DNA from: Empedobacter falsenii
Lineage (GTDB): Bacteria; Bacteroidota; Bacteroidia; Flavobacteriales; Weeksellaceae
NCBI RefSeq assembly: GCF_013488205.1
Contig: NZ_CP040908.1
Location: forward strand, 3,474,001-3,538,000
DNA length: 64,000 nt
Reading direction: 5' to 3'
Below are positions 9,852 through 17,543 of the stretch, in pieces. The translations under genes and the position numbers were made by a program. How positions within the stretch are numbered: position 1 is the first letter of the stretch; every line of letters begins with the position of its first letter. Under the pieces are notes generated by a model that worked only from the letters and a program-made list of their open reading frames with translations, made no database searches and had not been told where the DNA came from.

Positions 9852-10283
9852 ATGCGAATTTGGTCTGTTCATCCGAAATATCTCGATGCAAAAGGAATTG
9901 TAGCACTATGGCGCGAAACGCTTTTGGCAAAAAATGTTTTGGAAGGCAATACAAAAGGTTATAAAAATCATCCGCAATTAATTCGCTTCAAAGCTGTCGA
10001 AAAACCGCTTGAAGCGATTAATCAATATTTAGCAGAAGTTTGGGACGAAGCCACAAGACGAGGCTATAACTTTGACCGAAATAAAATTGATTTTGATTTC
10101 AAAAAGATTAAAATTGACGTCACAATAGGTCAAATGCAATATGAATTCAACCATTTATTAAAGAAGTTAGAACAAAGAGATCCTGAGCGATTCAAACAAG
10201 TTGAAAACCTCAAAATGGTTGATTGCGCTGAGATTTTCGAAGTAAAAGAAGGAGAAATAGAAAAATGGGAGATCATTTCTTAG
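9852..10283 (+). CDS. pyrimidine dimer DNA glycosylase / endonuclease V family protein
   Basis: The 143-residue protein begins MRIWSVHPKYLDAKGIVALW, the signature opening of the Pyr_excise family. These proteins resemble T4 endonuclease V and are thought to excise UV-induced pyrimidine dimers. The segment TKGYKNHPQLIRF is also typical. Activity of this cellular branch is inferred from the family. The gene lies 8 nt after HMG-CoA reductase, and its 3' end overlaps the following YkgJ-family gene by 19 nt, which suggests translational coupling. Confidence 0.82.
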   Translation: MRIWSVHPKYLDAKGIVALWRETLLAKNVLEGNTKGYKNHPQLIRFKAVEKPLEAINQYLAEVWDEATRRGYNFDRNKIDFDFKKIKIDVTIGQMQYEFNHLLKKLEQRDPERFKQVENLKMVDCAEIFEVKEGEIEKWEIIS

Positions 10284-10762
10284 AAGAATATTTTGCGAAA
10301 GCAAAAGAAAAACAACGCGAACACAAAAAGTTTTTGGAGAAGTTGAAGAAAAAACCACCTAAAAACTTGGATCAAAAAATGGAAGAAATTCATGAAGATG
10401 TTTTCAGTCGCATCGATTGTCTTTCTTGTGCGAATTGTTGCAAAACAACTGGTCCGCTTTTTACACAAAAAGATATTGAGCGTTTAGCGCATGTTTTTCG
10501 TATCAAACCAAGTCAATTTATTGATAAATATTTACGAATTGATGAGGATAACGACTACGTTTTGCAGCAAGTTCCTTGTCCGTTTTTGGATAGTGAAAAT
10601 TATTGTTTGGTTTACGAAGATCGCCCAAAAGCTTGCCGTGAATATCCGCATACAGATCGCAAAAAGTTTTATCAAATTAATCATCTTACCCTAAAAAACA
10701 CGCTAATTTGTCCTGCAACCTACGAAGTTGTGGAACAAATGCAGAAAGAAATAAAAGTATAA
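10265..10762 (+). CDS. YkgJ family cysteine-cluster protein
   Basis: The 165-residue protein has the cysteine pattern of the YkgJ/CxxCxxCC (UPF0153-like) family: CLSCANCC in the first half, then CPFLDSENYC and KACREYPH. These residues probably bind zinc or an iron-sulfur centre, but the family function is not established. The N-terminus is highly charged (about residues 8-40, rich in Lys and Glu) and may form a helix. The start lies inside the end of the preceding gene. The downstream membrane protein begins immediately after the stop codon, so the three genes are tightly packed. Confidence 0.85.
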   Translation: MGDHFLEEYFAKAKEKQREHKKFLEKLKKKPPKNLDQKMEEIHEDVFSRIDCLSCANCCKTTGPLFTQKDIERLAHVFRIKPSQFIDKYLRIDEDNDYVLQQVPCPFLDSENYCLVYEDRPKACREYPHTDRKKFYQINHLTLKNTLICPATYEVVEQMQKEIKV

Positions 10763-11050
10763 ATGGAAACACCTCTAAAAATAATCGCATTTATTATGTT
10801 GATATTTCCGACAATTTATCAAGGAATTGCTGGATTTAGAACCAAAGATGCTACTGTTGTAAAAAAAATTGCTTGGCGCGCCGTTTTGATGCAAATCATG
10901 GGAACGCTTTTGGCTTATTTTATCTTCATAAAAATTGGTCAAGACAAACAAGTTGCCATTTATGTTGGCTTTATGTTTTTTACGTCGCTTGCAATTTTAG
11001 TGCTGATTCAAAACATTTTGATTTACTTAAAAAATAATAGTAATAATTAA
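10763..11050 (+). CDS. small integral membrane protein, unknown function
   Basis: The 95-residue product has three hydrophobic segments (about residues 5-22, 40-58 and 65-87) separated by short charged loops, so it is probably an inner-membrane protein. The start codon directly follows the stop of the YkgJ-family gene with no spacer, implying coupled expression. I do not recognise a named family. A strong terminator follows at 11049-11077 and closes this rightward group. Confidence 0.7.
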   Translation: METPLKIIAFIMLIFPTIYQGIAGFRTKDATVVKKIAWRAVLMQIMGTLLAYFIFIKIGQDKQVAIYVGFMFFTSLAILVLIQNILIYLKNNSNN

Positions 11051-11077
11051 AACGTCGTCTATGAGCGACGTTTTTTT
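11049..11077. terminator. bidirectional Rho-independent terminator
   Basis: Arms AAAACGTCG and CGACGTTTT flank an 8-nt loop and end in seven T residues. It lies between convergent genes ending at 11050 and 11085. The A-run on the left could serve the minus strand too, more weakly. Confidence 0.85.
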
Positions 11078-11084
11078 AATATCA

Positions 11085-11534
11085 TTAAGCTAATAAATTA
11101 ACGTATTGTTCTGCTTTTTCGGTTAGTTTAGTTTTTACTTGATCATAATTTGAATCAAAAAAACTTCGTAATCTGAACTTTGATTTTTTGGTTTGAATAG
11201 TTAGAATTTGATTGCGATTCAAGCGAAAAATGTCTTCTTCTTCGTACAAATAATAAATTGCTCGATATGGAATTTCATCTTTTTTGAAAATTGTTCTGAT
11301 TTCGAACGTTTCTTCTTTTAACGTAAATAAGGTCAAATTAAACGTTAAATCGTATAAAATAGACATCGATGCAAGTAAAGAAATCATGAAAACGCCAATG
11401 CGTAAAAAAGGTTCGTCTATCCAAAAATTTCCTCCAAACCAAAAAGCTTTGACAAACGTGAAGTTAACCATCATTAATAATAGAAAAATGATGACGAGAA
11501 GAAGTGTTTGCCAACTAAGTTTAGATTTTACCAT
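11085..11534 (-). CDS. membrane protein with PH-like C-terminal domain, unknown function
   Basis: The 149-residue protein has two transmembrane helices (about residues 8-31 and 40-66). They are followed by a soluble beta-rich region containing EIRTIFKKDEIPYRAIYYLY, which resembles the small bacterial PH-like domains found behind two-helix hairpins. The role is unknown. It is a single gene on the minus strand between a terminator and a rightward group. The family assignment is an inference from pattern only. Confidence 0.6.
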   Translation of the reverse strand: MVKSKLSWQTLLLVIIFLLLMMVNFTFVKAFWFGGNFWIDEPFLRIGVFMISLLASMSILYDLTFNLTLFTLKEETFEIRTIFKKDEIPYRAIYYLYEEEDIFRLNRNQILTIQTKKSKFRLRSFFDSNYDQVKTKLTEKAEQYVNLLA

Positions 11535-11601
11535 CTCTCATTGGATTTGTACTAATTTACAATTTTTTTGAACAGGTTTAGAAAATTTTTCTACAAATAA
11601 G

Positions 11602-11625
11602 AAACCTCAGATAAATCTGAGGTTC
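11602..11625 (-). terminator. hairpin downstream of the outer membrane protein gene
   Basis: The perfect stem AACCTCAGAT / ATCTGAGGTT (11603-11624) lies 65 nt downstream of the stop codon at 11689. The U-tract is poor, so it may act as an mRNA 3'-end stabiliser or a weak terminator. Confidence 0.55.
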
Positions 11626-11688
11626 ATTATATTAAAAAAAATGTTATGTTATAAAATTTCAATACTAAAACTATGATTGAGATAATTG

Positions 11689-12729
11689 TTATAATCCAAG
11701 ATTTATGCCAAACTGAATCATTTTACGATTATCAAATGTGTTATCTTTAAAATAATTGTTCAAATCTTTTCTTACAAAAACATCAATCAATCCTAAACCA
11801 ATTGTTATTTCAGCTCCGTAGATAAAATTATTCACATTATAATTTCCACGTTCTTTGTTGCGAACACCATCTCCTTTGTAAATATTATTCGATGATAACA
11901 ACGTTCCTCCATACATATACGCTGCGATATAGTGTTTTCCTTGCGGACGATATGCAAAATCATCGGTAATATTTTTGACTTTCGAAAAGTTGTATTTAAA
12001 TCCAACCGGAACCATAAAATAGGCCGAACGCAATTTCGATTTATCTAACGATTTATCACTTTTTACCAAGCCAACATTTCCATTTTCATCACGATTAAAG
12101 CGCATATCATCGTCGATGCGATACGTTCTCCACGAAAATAATCCTCCTGCCAAAAAGTTAACAGGACTTGTTAACGATAATTGTCTTTCGTACATTAAAC
12201 CTACTGTAATGTTGCTCGAAAACTTCTCGTGTTTGTTCAATTCCTCATCTTTTTTTCCTGTAAACGCCATGTATCCAAAAGAAGCATAACCATTAATTTG
12301 ATTCGCAATTCGGTAACGTTTCGTCACATCTTGTTTCGTTTTTGGCGTAATTGGATCTTCGCCGTTCATAATCGAAAATGCAACTTGTTGTTTGATGATA
12401 TCATCTAAATTGAAATTTACCTCCTGAATACGATCATTTATCGTTCCCGAATACACGCTCGCAATCGCTTCTTTCTTCGCTGTAGCCTCAGAAGCATTCA
12501 GTTTTCCTTCTGTTAATTCTTTGTCAACTGCCGCAATTTTCTTTTCCATTGCAGATTTTTCTTCCTGAACAATTTGACGAATCACTAACGTAAATTCGCT
12601 GATGCGATCTTTTACAATTGGACTGATTTTTTCTTCATTTTTATCATTCAAATCAAATGTAAATTTTTGAGCATATAGTGATGTAGCTGATAAGCATAAT
12701 AATCCTGCTACGATAAGTTTTTTTATCAT
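11689..12729 (-). CDS. predicted outer-membrane beta-barrel protein with N-terminal coiled coil
   Basis: The 346-residue protein has a signal peptide ending SLYAQ (about residue 20). A charged helical segment follows (about 50-100, rich in Lys, Glu and Ala), and then a C-terminal half with alternating polar/aromatic strands typical of Bacteroidota outer-membrane barrels (for example YASFGYMAFTG and ITVGLMYERQL). The C-terminus ends in a barrel-like strand (FGINLGL). It is the last gene of a trio with an ECF sigma factor and a one-helix membrane protein, so the sigma factor may control it. The specific function is unknown. Confidence 0.72.
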   Translation of the reverse strand: MIKKLIVAGLLCLSATSLYAQKFTFDLNDKNEEKISPIVKDRISEFTLVIRQIVQEEKSAMEKKIAAVDKELTEGKLNASEATAKKEAIASVYSGTINDRIQEVNFNLDDIIKQQVAFSIMNGEDPITPKTKQDVTKRYRIANQINGYASFGYMAFTGKKDEELNKHEKFSSNITVGLMYERQLSLTSPVNFLAGGLFSWRTYRIDDDMRFNRDENGNVGLVKSDKSLDKSKLRSAYFMVPVGFKYNFSKVKNITDDFAYRPQGKHYIAAYMYGGTLLSSNNIYKGDGVRNKERGNYNVNNFIYGAEITIGLGLIDVFVRKDLNNYFKDNTFDNRKMIQFGINLGL

Positions 12730-12758
12730 AATCTTGCTAATTTAGGGATATTAATGTT

Positions 12759-13421
12759 TTATTTGAAGCCGATAGAAACCACGCGCGATTGGTTTGACTC
12801 CTTTAGATTTTCTTTATTTTCGATCGAATACAACAACATATTTGGATCTACAAAATTCTTATTCTTTTTGTTCACTTTTACAGAATCTAATGTTGTGTTA
12901 GCTGCAATATTTTTCTTTGGTTGAGCTTCTGATTTTAAATCTTCTTTCTTCTCTACAATAGCTTCTTTCTTCGTTGGAAAAGCCATTTCAACTTGTTGAG
13001 ATTCTTCGTTTATTGCCACTTGAACTTTACCATGTTGAATTGGTTTCTTCTCTTCTTGTGTCTGAATTTCAACTTCTTTTTTAGAAGAATCAATCTTTTC
13101 ATTATTCGCTAAAATCGATTCTGAAGAATGAACTGTATTAGAGTCTGATTGAATTTGTTGCGGATTATTTTGTTCCTGATGATTTACAAATTCTTTTGGT
13201 TGATCATCTTTCGATTGATTCGAGAATAAATAAATTGATGTAGAAACCGTAAATAACGCCACAACCGCAGCAGACAACCACCATTTAAAATTTGATTTTT
13301 GTGGTGATGGAGCGACATCCATACGAGCTTGAATTCTGTCCCACGCATCATGAGAAGGATTCAATTCACGATTTTCTAAATCGTCTTTTATATAGTTTGA
13401 TATTTTATCGTTGTTTTTCAT
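12759..13421 (-). CDS. single-pass membrane protein, probable anti-sigma factor partner
   Basis: The 220-residue protein starts with a cytoplasmic segment of about 45 residues (containing LNPSHDAWDRIQARMD) typical of Bacteroidota proteins paired with ECF sigma factors. One transmembrane helix follows at about residues 47-67, and then a long low-complexity periplasmic part rich in Lys, Glu, Gln and Ser. Its start overlaps the end of the sigma-factor gene by 17 nt, implying translational coupling. Anti-sigma function is inferred from position and topology, because no canonical zinc anti-sigma motif is visible. Confidence 0.68.
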   Translation of the reverse strand: MKNNDKISNYIKDDLENRELNPSHDAWDRIQARMDVAPSPQKSNFKWWLSAAVVALFTVSTSIYLFSNQSKDDQPKEFVNHQEQNNPQQIQSDSNTVHSSESILANNEKIDSSKKEVEIQTQEEKKPIQHGKVQVAINEESQQVEMAFPTKKEAIVEKKEDLKSEAQPKKNIAANTTLDSVKVNKKNKNFVDPNMLLYSIENKENLKESNQSRVVSIGFK

Positions 13422-13980
13422 TTGTCATTTTCTTTTTACTTAGAACAATTTCTTTCAGTTTTGCCTTTGCTCGAAACAATTGCGTTTTGCTGGTCGAAAC
13501 CGAAATATTCAGCATTTCTGAAATTTCTTGATGCGAATAATCTTCGAGAATATGAAGATTAAACACCAATCGATAAGGTTCTGAAAGTTGATCTAACATG
13601 TCTTGCACATTAAAATTTAACCACGTTTCCTCTACTTCTTCATCCGCTTCATCATAATTAGAAACTCTTACATCATCAACATAAATCAATGTTTTATTTG
13701 CACGTAAAAAAGTTAAACATTCGTTGACCATAATTCGACGCATCCAACCTTCGAAACTTCCTTTATTTTGAAATTTCTCGATATGATTAAAGACTTTACA
13801 AAAACCATTAATCATACAATCTTCTGCATAATGCATGTCTTCGATGTAGCTTCTACAAACGCTCAGCATCTTTTTGGAGCTTTGTTCGTAGAGTTCTTTT
13901 TGCGCCAAAGCATCGTTCTTTTTTAGTCGTTCGACTAAAATTTCTTCTTTACTTTTTCGATTTAGTACAAATAATTTCAC
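13405..13980 (-). CDS. ECF RNA polymerase sigma factor, sigma-70 family
   Basis: The 191-residue protein has region 2 around DMHYAEDCMINGFCKVFNHI with the promoter-melting segment FEGWMRRIMVNECL. Region 4 near the C-terminus contains LEDYSHQEISEMLNISVSTS, the helix-turn-helix that contacts the -35 region. The start is GTG at 13980, since no ATG lies close enough to keep region 2 intact. It overlaps the next gene, a one-helix membrane protein, which probably holds the sigma factor inactive, and an outer-membrane protein gene follows. The inducing signal is unknown. Confidence 0.9.
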   Translation of the reverse strand: MKLFVLNRKSKEEILVERLKKNDALAQKELYEQSSKKMLSVCRSYIEDMHYAEDCMINGFCKVFNHIEKFQNKGSFEGWMRRIMVNECLTFLRANKTLIYVDDVRVSNYDEADEEVEETWLNFNVQDMLDQLSEPYRLVFNLHILEDYSHQEISEMLNISVSTSKTQLFRAKAKLKEIVLSKKKMTNEKQR

Positions 13981-14074
13981 GTGTGTTAATTGCTTTCTTA
14001 CTTAATAGACTCAAGGTTTGTAAAAAGGTTACAGAAAATTAAACATTTTTTTTGAAATGATTTGATATAGAACG

Positions 14075-14102
14075 AAAAAAGCTCGCAATTAGCGAGCTTT
14101 TT
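14075..14102 (-). terminator. Rho-independent terminator of coaX
   Basis: Arms AAAAGCTCGC and GCGAGCTTTT flank a 5-nt loop, with a six-residue A-run on the plus strand that gives the U-tract for leftward transcription. It lies 22 nt beyond the coaX stop codon. Confidence 0.85.
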
Positions 14103-14124
14103 AATCATATTTATCTAAAATAAA

Positions 14125-14898
14125 TTATTTCTGAAACGAATCTTTATTCAATTCGTATAATATTTTAAGACCTTTTATCGTGTGTAAACGATCATCAATA
14201 TCAATTTTATCTGTCAACGATTTGTAAACGCCGCCAACTCCACCTGTCGAAATCACATAACATTGTTCTCCTTCTTCGGCATTGATACGATCGATCATTC
14301 CTTCGACCATACTCAAAAAACCATAAACCATTCCTGATTGCATACAAGATTCTGTATCAGATCCCAAAACAGTTTTAGGTGCTTTCAGTTCTACTGTTGG
14401 TAATTGAGCTGTTTCTCCTACCAACGAATTTAAGGCAGTAATAATTCCGGGAGCAATCACTACTCCACCGACATTTGCCGATTCGTCAATCCCTAAAAAA
14501 GTTAGCGCAGTTCCAAAATCAATGATAATTTTTTTACCTTGATAATTTTGATAATGTGCAGCTACCGCATTCGCATATAAATCTGTTCCCATTTGGTTTG
14601 ACTTATGCTTGATTGCAGATGGCGTATTACGATCCACAACCATTGGTTTGAACTTGTGAATCTTTTGTAAAGCAATCTTAACGCTTGCTGTAAGTGGTGG
14701 CACAACCGAACCAATCACAATATCTGTAATATCGTCTTTCTCAATTCCGAAAGGCTCGTACATGTTCGAGAATTTTGCAAAAAATTCGTATTCGGTACGA
14801 TAAGGTTTTGAATTGATTGTCCATGTAATAATCTCCGTTTCACTTTTGAAAACCGCGAAACGAAGATTAGTATTTCCAATATTTACTGCTAATAACAT
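14125..14898 (-). CDS. coaX: type III pantothenate kinase
   Basis: This enzyme phosphorylates pantothenate in the first step of coenzyme A synthesis. The 257-residue protein has the type III (CoaX) motifs: the phosphate-binding segment LLAVNIGNTNLRFAVF at the N-terminus, GTDLYANAVAAHY, the core IIDFGTALTFLGID near residue 128, GGVVIAPGI, and the C-terminal STGGVGGVY. Length and motif order match the family. Its ATG overlaps the stop codon of the upstream M1 peptidase gene by one base (TAATG), so the two are probably translated from one message. A terminator follows. Confidence 0.95.
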   Translation of the reverse strand: MLLAVNIGNTNLRFAVFKSETEIITWTINSKPYRTEYEFFAKFSNMYEPFGIEKDDITDIVIGSVVPPLTASVKIALQKIHKFKPMVVDRNTPSAIKHKSNQMGTDLYANAVAAHYQNYQGKKIIIDFGTALTFLGIDESANVGGVVIAPGIITALNSLVGETAQLPTVELKAPKTVLGSDTESCMQSGMVYGFLSMVEGMIDRINAEEGEQCYVISTGGVGGVYKSLTDKIDIDDRLHTIKGLKILYELNKDSFQK

Positions 14899-16751
14899 TA
14901 TTTTGTAAATACATTATTTTTATCATTTACATCTGCCAAACGTTTTGTTGGATCGATGGTAACTTGTTTAACTTCTTTTGAAACTTTAACGTCATATGTA
15001 GGTTTTGTCCAGAACCAATCTTCTAAAATTGTTCTTTTTGCACCTTGATATTCCACTAAATTTTCTGCTGGTTTTTCTCCACGCATTTCACGTAAAGGAA
15101 TGTAAAATAATTCTTTCGAACCATCTGTATATTCAACCAATAAATCAATCGGCATTGCAAAATCAGATTTATTAGCGATTGTAATTGTATTTCCGTTTAC
15201 AGCTTCTACAGCGTAATCAATTTTGCGTGTTGTATTGATAAATAAGTTGAAATACCATTTAAGATTAATTCCAGAAACTTCTTCTGCTACACGTTTGAAA
15301 TCATTCCCTGATGGATGTTTGAATTTCCATTGTTTATAGAATTCTAGGAATGTTTTGTTTAAATTATCATTTCCAATAATATATCCCAATTGAATTGCTA
15401 AAACTTGACCTTTGTAATACGCTTCTAAAGAGTATGCATAATTTGTATTATAATAGTCTGCTAATAAACTTGCAGGTTCTTCTTTACCAGAAAGTGCTAA
15501 ATTAATATATCCTTTGTAGGCATCTGGATTTGGATTTGAAGGCATTACTTTTAATTTATCTACAACATTAAGGTGCGCCATTTGCTCTACATACGATGTA
15601 AAACCTTCGTCGAACCACTCGTTGTATGTTTCATTGATACCAAATAATTGTTGGTACCAAGAGTGAGCTGCTTCGTGGAAAATAGTTCCGATTAAGCTAT
15701 TTAAATTACTTCCTCCAGCAATTAAAGTTGCAGTACCATATTCCATACCACCGTCACCACCTTGAATAATTGAATATGTTTTCCAAGGATATTCACCAAA
15801 ATGTTCAGAATTATAATCGAAGAAACCTAATGCATAAGGCATCGCTTGTCTCCACGCAGAAGATTTATCATTATCTTGGTAAACTAAATAAACATCTACG
15901 CCATGTTTAGATTTTTCGTGCTCCACAATAAATTCTTTATCTGCAGCCCAAACAAAATCGTGAATATTTTCAGCTTTGAAATTCCAAGCTACTTTACCAT
16001 TTTTTGCTTTGATTGTAGGATTTTTCACATAACCTTTTACATTGTTTGGATTTTGTAATTCTCCCGAAGCTCCCACAACATAATCTTTATCGATGTTGAT
16101 TGTAACATCAAAATTACCAAAAGGAGCAAAAAATTCGCGACCAACATATTCATCTAAATGCCAACCTTCAGGATCGAATTCTGCCATTTTTGGATACCAT
16201 TGCGCCATAGAAAATTCTACACCATCTTTCGAATTACGTCCAGAACGACGAATTTGTTCAGGAACTTGCGCATTCCAAATCATATCGAAAGTAGAAGTTT
16301 GTCCTTCTGCAATTGGTTTTGCTAAAGTAACTTCTAAGATTGTTCCATCAACTTTATACGAAACGGCTTTACCGTCTTGCTTAAGAGAAGTCACTTTTTG
16401 ATAACCGATTTGATCTGGTTTTAATTCAGAAATACGGCTAACATATTTTGGATTTTCTTTTGTTCCGACATTCGTTGCCATTCGTTTATCAGGATCTGGA
16501 ATGTTTTGCAAACGATTATCCATCATACTTCCTGGTTGAAAAGCATTAAAATACAAATGAAAATAAACTTTATTCAGGCTTTGTCCTGAATTGTTCGTGT
16601 ATTTCAATTGCATTTTTCCATCGTATTGATATGCTTTTTCTTTCATATCAACATCAATCTTATAATCTACCTTTTGTTGCCAATATCCTTTGCGTTGCGC
16701 AAAAGCAAATTGTACCAAACAAAGGCAAATTAGTAAAGTAAATTTTCTCAT
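14898..16751 (-). CDS. M1 family zinc metallopeptidase (aminopeptidase)
   Basis: This is a 617-residue secreted zinc peptidase of the M1 gluzincin family. A signal peptide covers residues 1-19 (ending FAFAQ). The zinc site HEAAH lies at 359-363 with the third ligand Glu at about 382 in NEWFDEGF, and the substrate-binding exopeptidase-like motif GGMEY lies at 334-338. A beta-sandwich N-domain precedes the catalytic domain. It probably releases amino acids from peptides in the periplasm or at the cell surface, consistent with the peptide-oriented genes elsewhere. It is coupled to coaX by a TAATG overlap. A -7-like box (TATTTTTG on the minus strand) lies at 16781-16788. Confidence 0.92.
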   Translation of the reverse strand: MRKFTLLICLCLVQFAFAQRKGYWQQKVDYKIDVDMKEKAYQYDGKMQLKYTNNSGQSLNKVYFHLYFNAFQPGSMMDNRLQNIPDPDKRMATNVGTKENPKYVSRISELKPDQIGYQKVTSLKQDGKAVSYKVDGTILEVTLAKPIAEGQTSTFDMIWNAQVPEQIRRSGRNSKDGVEFSMAQWYPKMAEFDPEGWHLDEYVGREFFAPFGNFDVTINIDKDYVVGASGELQNPNNVKGYVKNPTIKAKNGKVAWNFKAENIHDFVWAADKEFIVEHEKSKHGVDVYLVYQDNDKSSAWRQAMPYALGFFDYNSEHFGEYPWKTYSIIQGGDGGMEYGTATLIAGGSNLNSLIGTIFHEAAHSWYQQLFGINETYNEWFDEGFTSYVEQMAHLNVVDKLKVMPSNPNPDAYKGYINLALSGKEEPASLLADYYNTNYAYSLEAYYKGQVLAIQLGYIIGNDNLNKTFLEFYKQWKFKHPSGNDFKRVAEEVSGINLKWYFNLFINTTRKIDYAVEAVNGNTITIANKSDFAMPIDLLVEYTDGSKELFYIPLREMRGEKPAENLVEYQGAKRTILEDWFWTKPTYDVKVSKEVKQVTIDPTKRLADVNDKNNVFTK

Positions 16752-16780
16752 TTCTAACTAATCATTAAACTTTAATCTCT

Positions 16781-16788
16781 CAAAAATA
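16781..16788 (-). promoter_or_regulatory. candidate -7 element for the M1 peptidase gene
   Basis: On the minus strand this reads TATTTTTG, matching TAnnTTTG, 29 nt upstream of the start codon. A TTG lies 15 nt further upstream, slightly closer than the usual spacing and inside the neighbouring terminator stem. Confidence 0.4.
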
Positions 16789-16790
16789 CG

Positions 16791-16828
16791 AAAAAGCTTG
16801 AAACAAGTCAGTTTTGTTTCAAGCTTTT
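16791..16828 (-). terminator. Rho-independent terminator of the 199-residue orphan gene
   Basis: Arms AAAAGCTTGAAACAA and TTGTTTCAAGCTTTT pair over about 14-15 bp with a short loop. The A-run on the left gives the U-tract for leftward transcription. Confidence 0.85.
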
Positions 16829-16830
16829 GA

Positions 16831-17430
16831 TTACTTTAAACAACCAAACTCTAATCTTATCAAATCTAATAATTCTTTTATCGATATTAATTCATCAACA
16901 TTTGGATAATATTCGAGATAGTTCTCTGGATTATAATAATGAATCGTATTTTTTTTATTGTTACTATTAATCAAAATGTAATAACTTACTCCATCAAGAA
17001 TCGATGTTTTCTTTTTCGTGTTTACGATACTTCCTTCTTCTATAGAATATTGATTTGATTTATTTTTTAGCTTATAGCTTATTTTATCAAAATCTGGCAA
17101 GTATAAAATATCTGTATCTAAAATTTTAAACCAAATTAATTCAAGATTACTCAAAGAGTTTAATTTCTCTTTAACAATTCTAATTTTAGTTACATTATCA
17201 ATTGTTCCTGCTTTTGTTTGATACAGTTCTGCTTTCCAATAATCATCTTTAACATTATAAAGACGAAACATTTCTAAACCTGTCGATGTAGCGTATTTTT
17301 TATAAATTCTAATTTCATTTTCATGCAATTTCAATGAATCAATTTTCAATATTCGATTTAATTCTTCAATTTGTTGAGAGAATAATATTGAATGCAAACA
17401 AAATACTATAATCGATAAAGTTATCTTCAT
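16831..17430 (-). CDS. secreted protein of unknown function
   Basis: The 199-residue product has a signal peptide (about residues 1-18, ending ILFSQ). The mature part is rich in Lys, Asn, Ile and Leu with no catalytic motif that I recognise. Near the middle KLNSLSNLELIWFKILDTD suggests an alpha/beta fold. The gene sits alone between the terminators of the nuo operon and its own. It is very AT-rich, and lacking a family match it could be a lineage-specific acquisition. No function is proposed. Confidence 0.6.
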   Translation of the reverse strand: MKITLSIIVFCLHSILFSQQIEELNRILKIDSLKLHENEIRIYKKYATSTGLEMFRLYNVKDDYWKAELYQTKAGTIDNVTKIRIVKEKLNSLSNLELIWFKILDTDILYLPDFDKISYKLKNKSNQYSIEEGSIVNTKKKTSILDGVSYYILINSNNKKNTIHYYNPENYLEYYPNVDELISIKELLDLIRLEFGCLK

Positions 17431-17465
17431 AAAATTAGTTGAACATTTTAGAATGTTAATATACT

Positions 17466-17504
17466 AAAAAAGCTCGTGTCAAGTACTTGACACGAGCTTT
17501 TAAA
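17466..17504 (-). terminator. terminator of the nuo operon (perfect 34-bp palindrome)
   Basis: A perfect inverted repeat of 17 bases per arm is centred at 17484/17485 (left arm begins AAAAGCTCGTGTCAAGT). It is flanked by A and T runs, 40 nt past the nuoN stop codon. The stem is exceptionally long and symmetrical for a terminator. Confidence 0.85.
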
Positions 17505-17543
17505 TAATAAATAATAAAAAACTATATAATAATCATTCTACAA

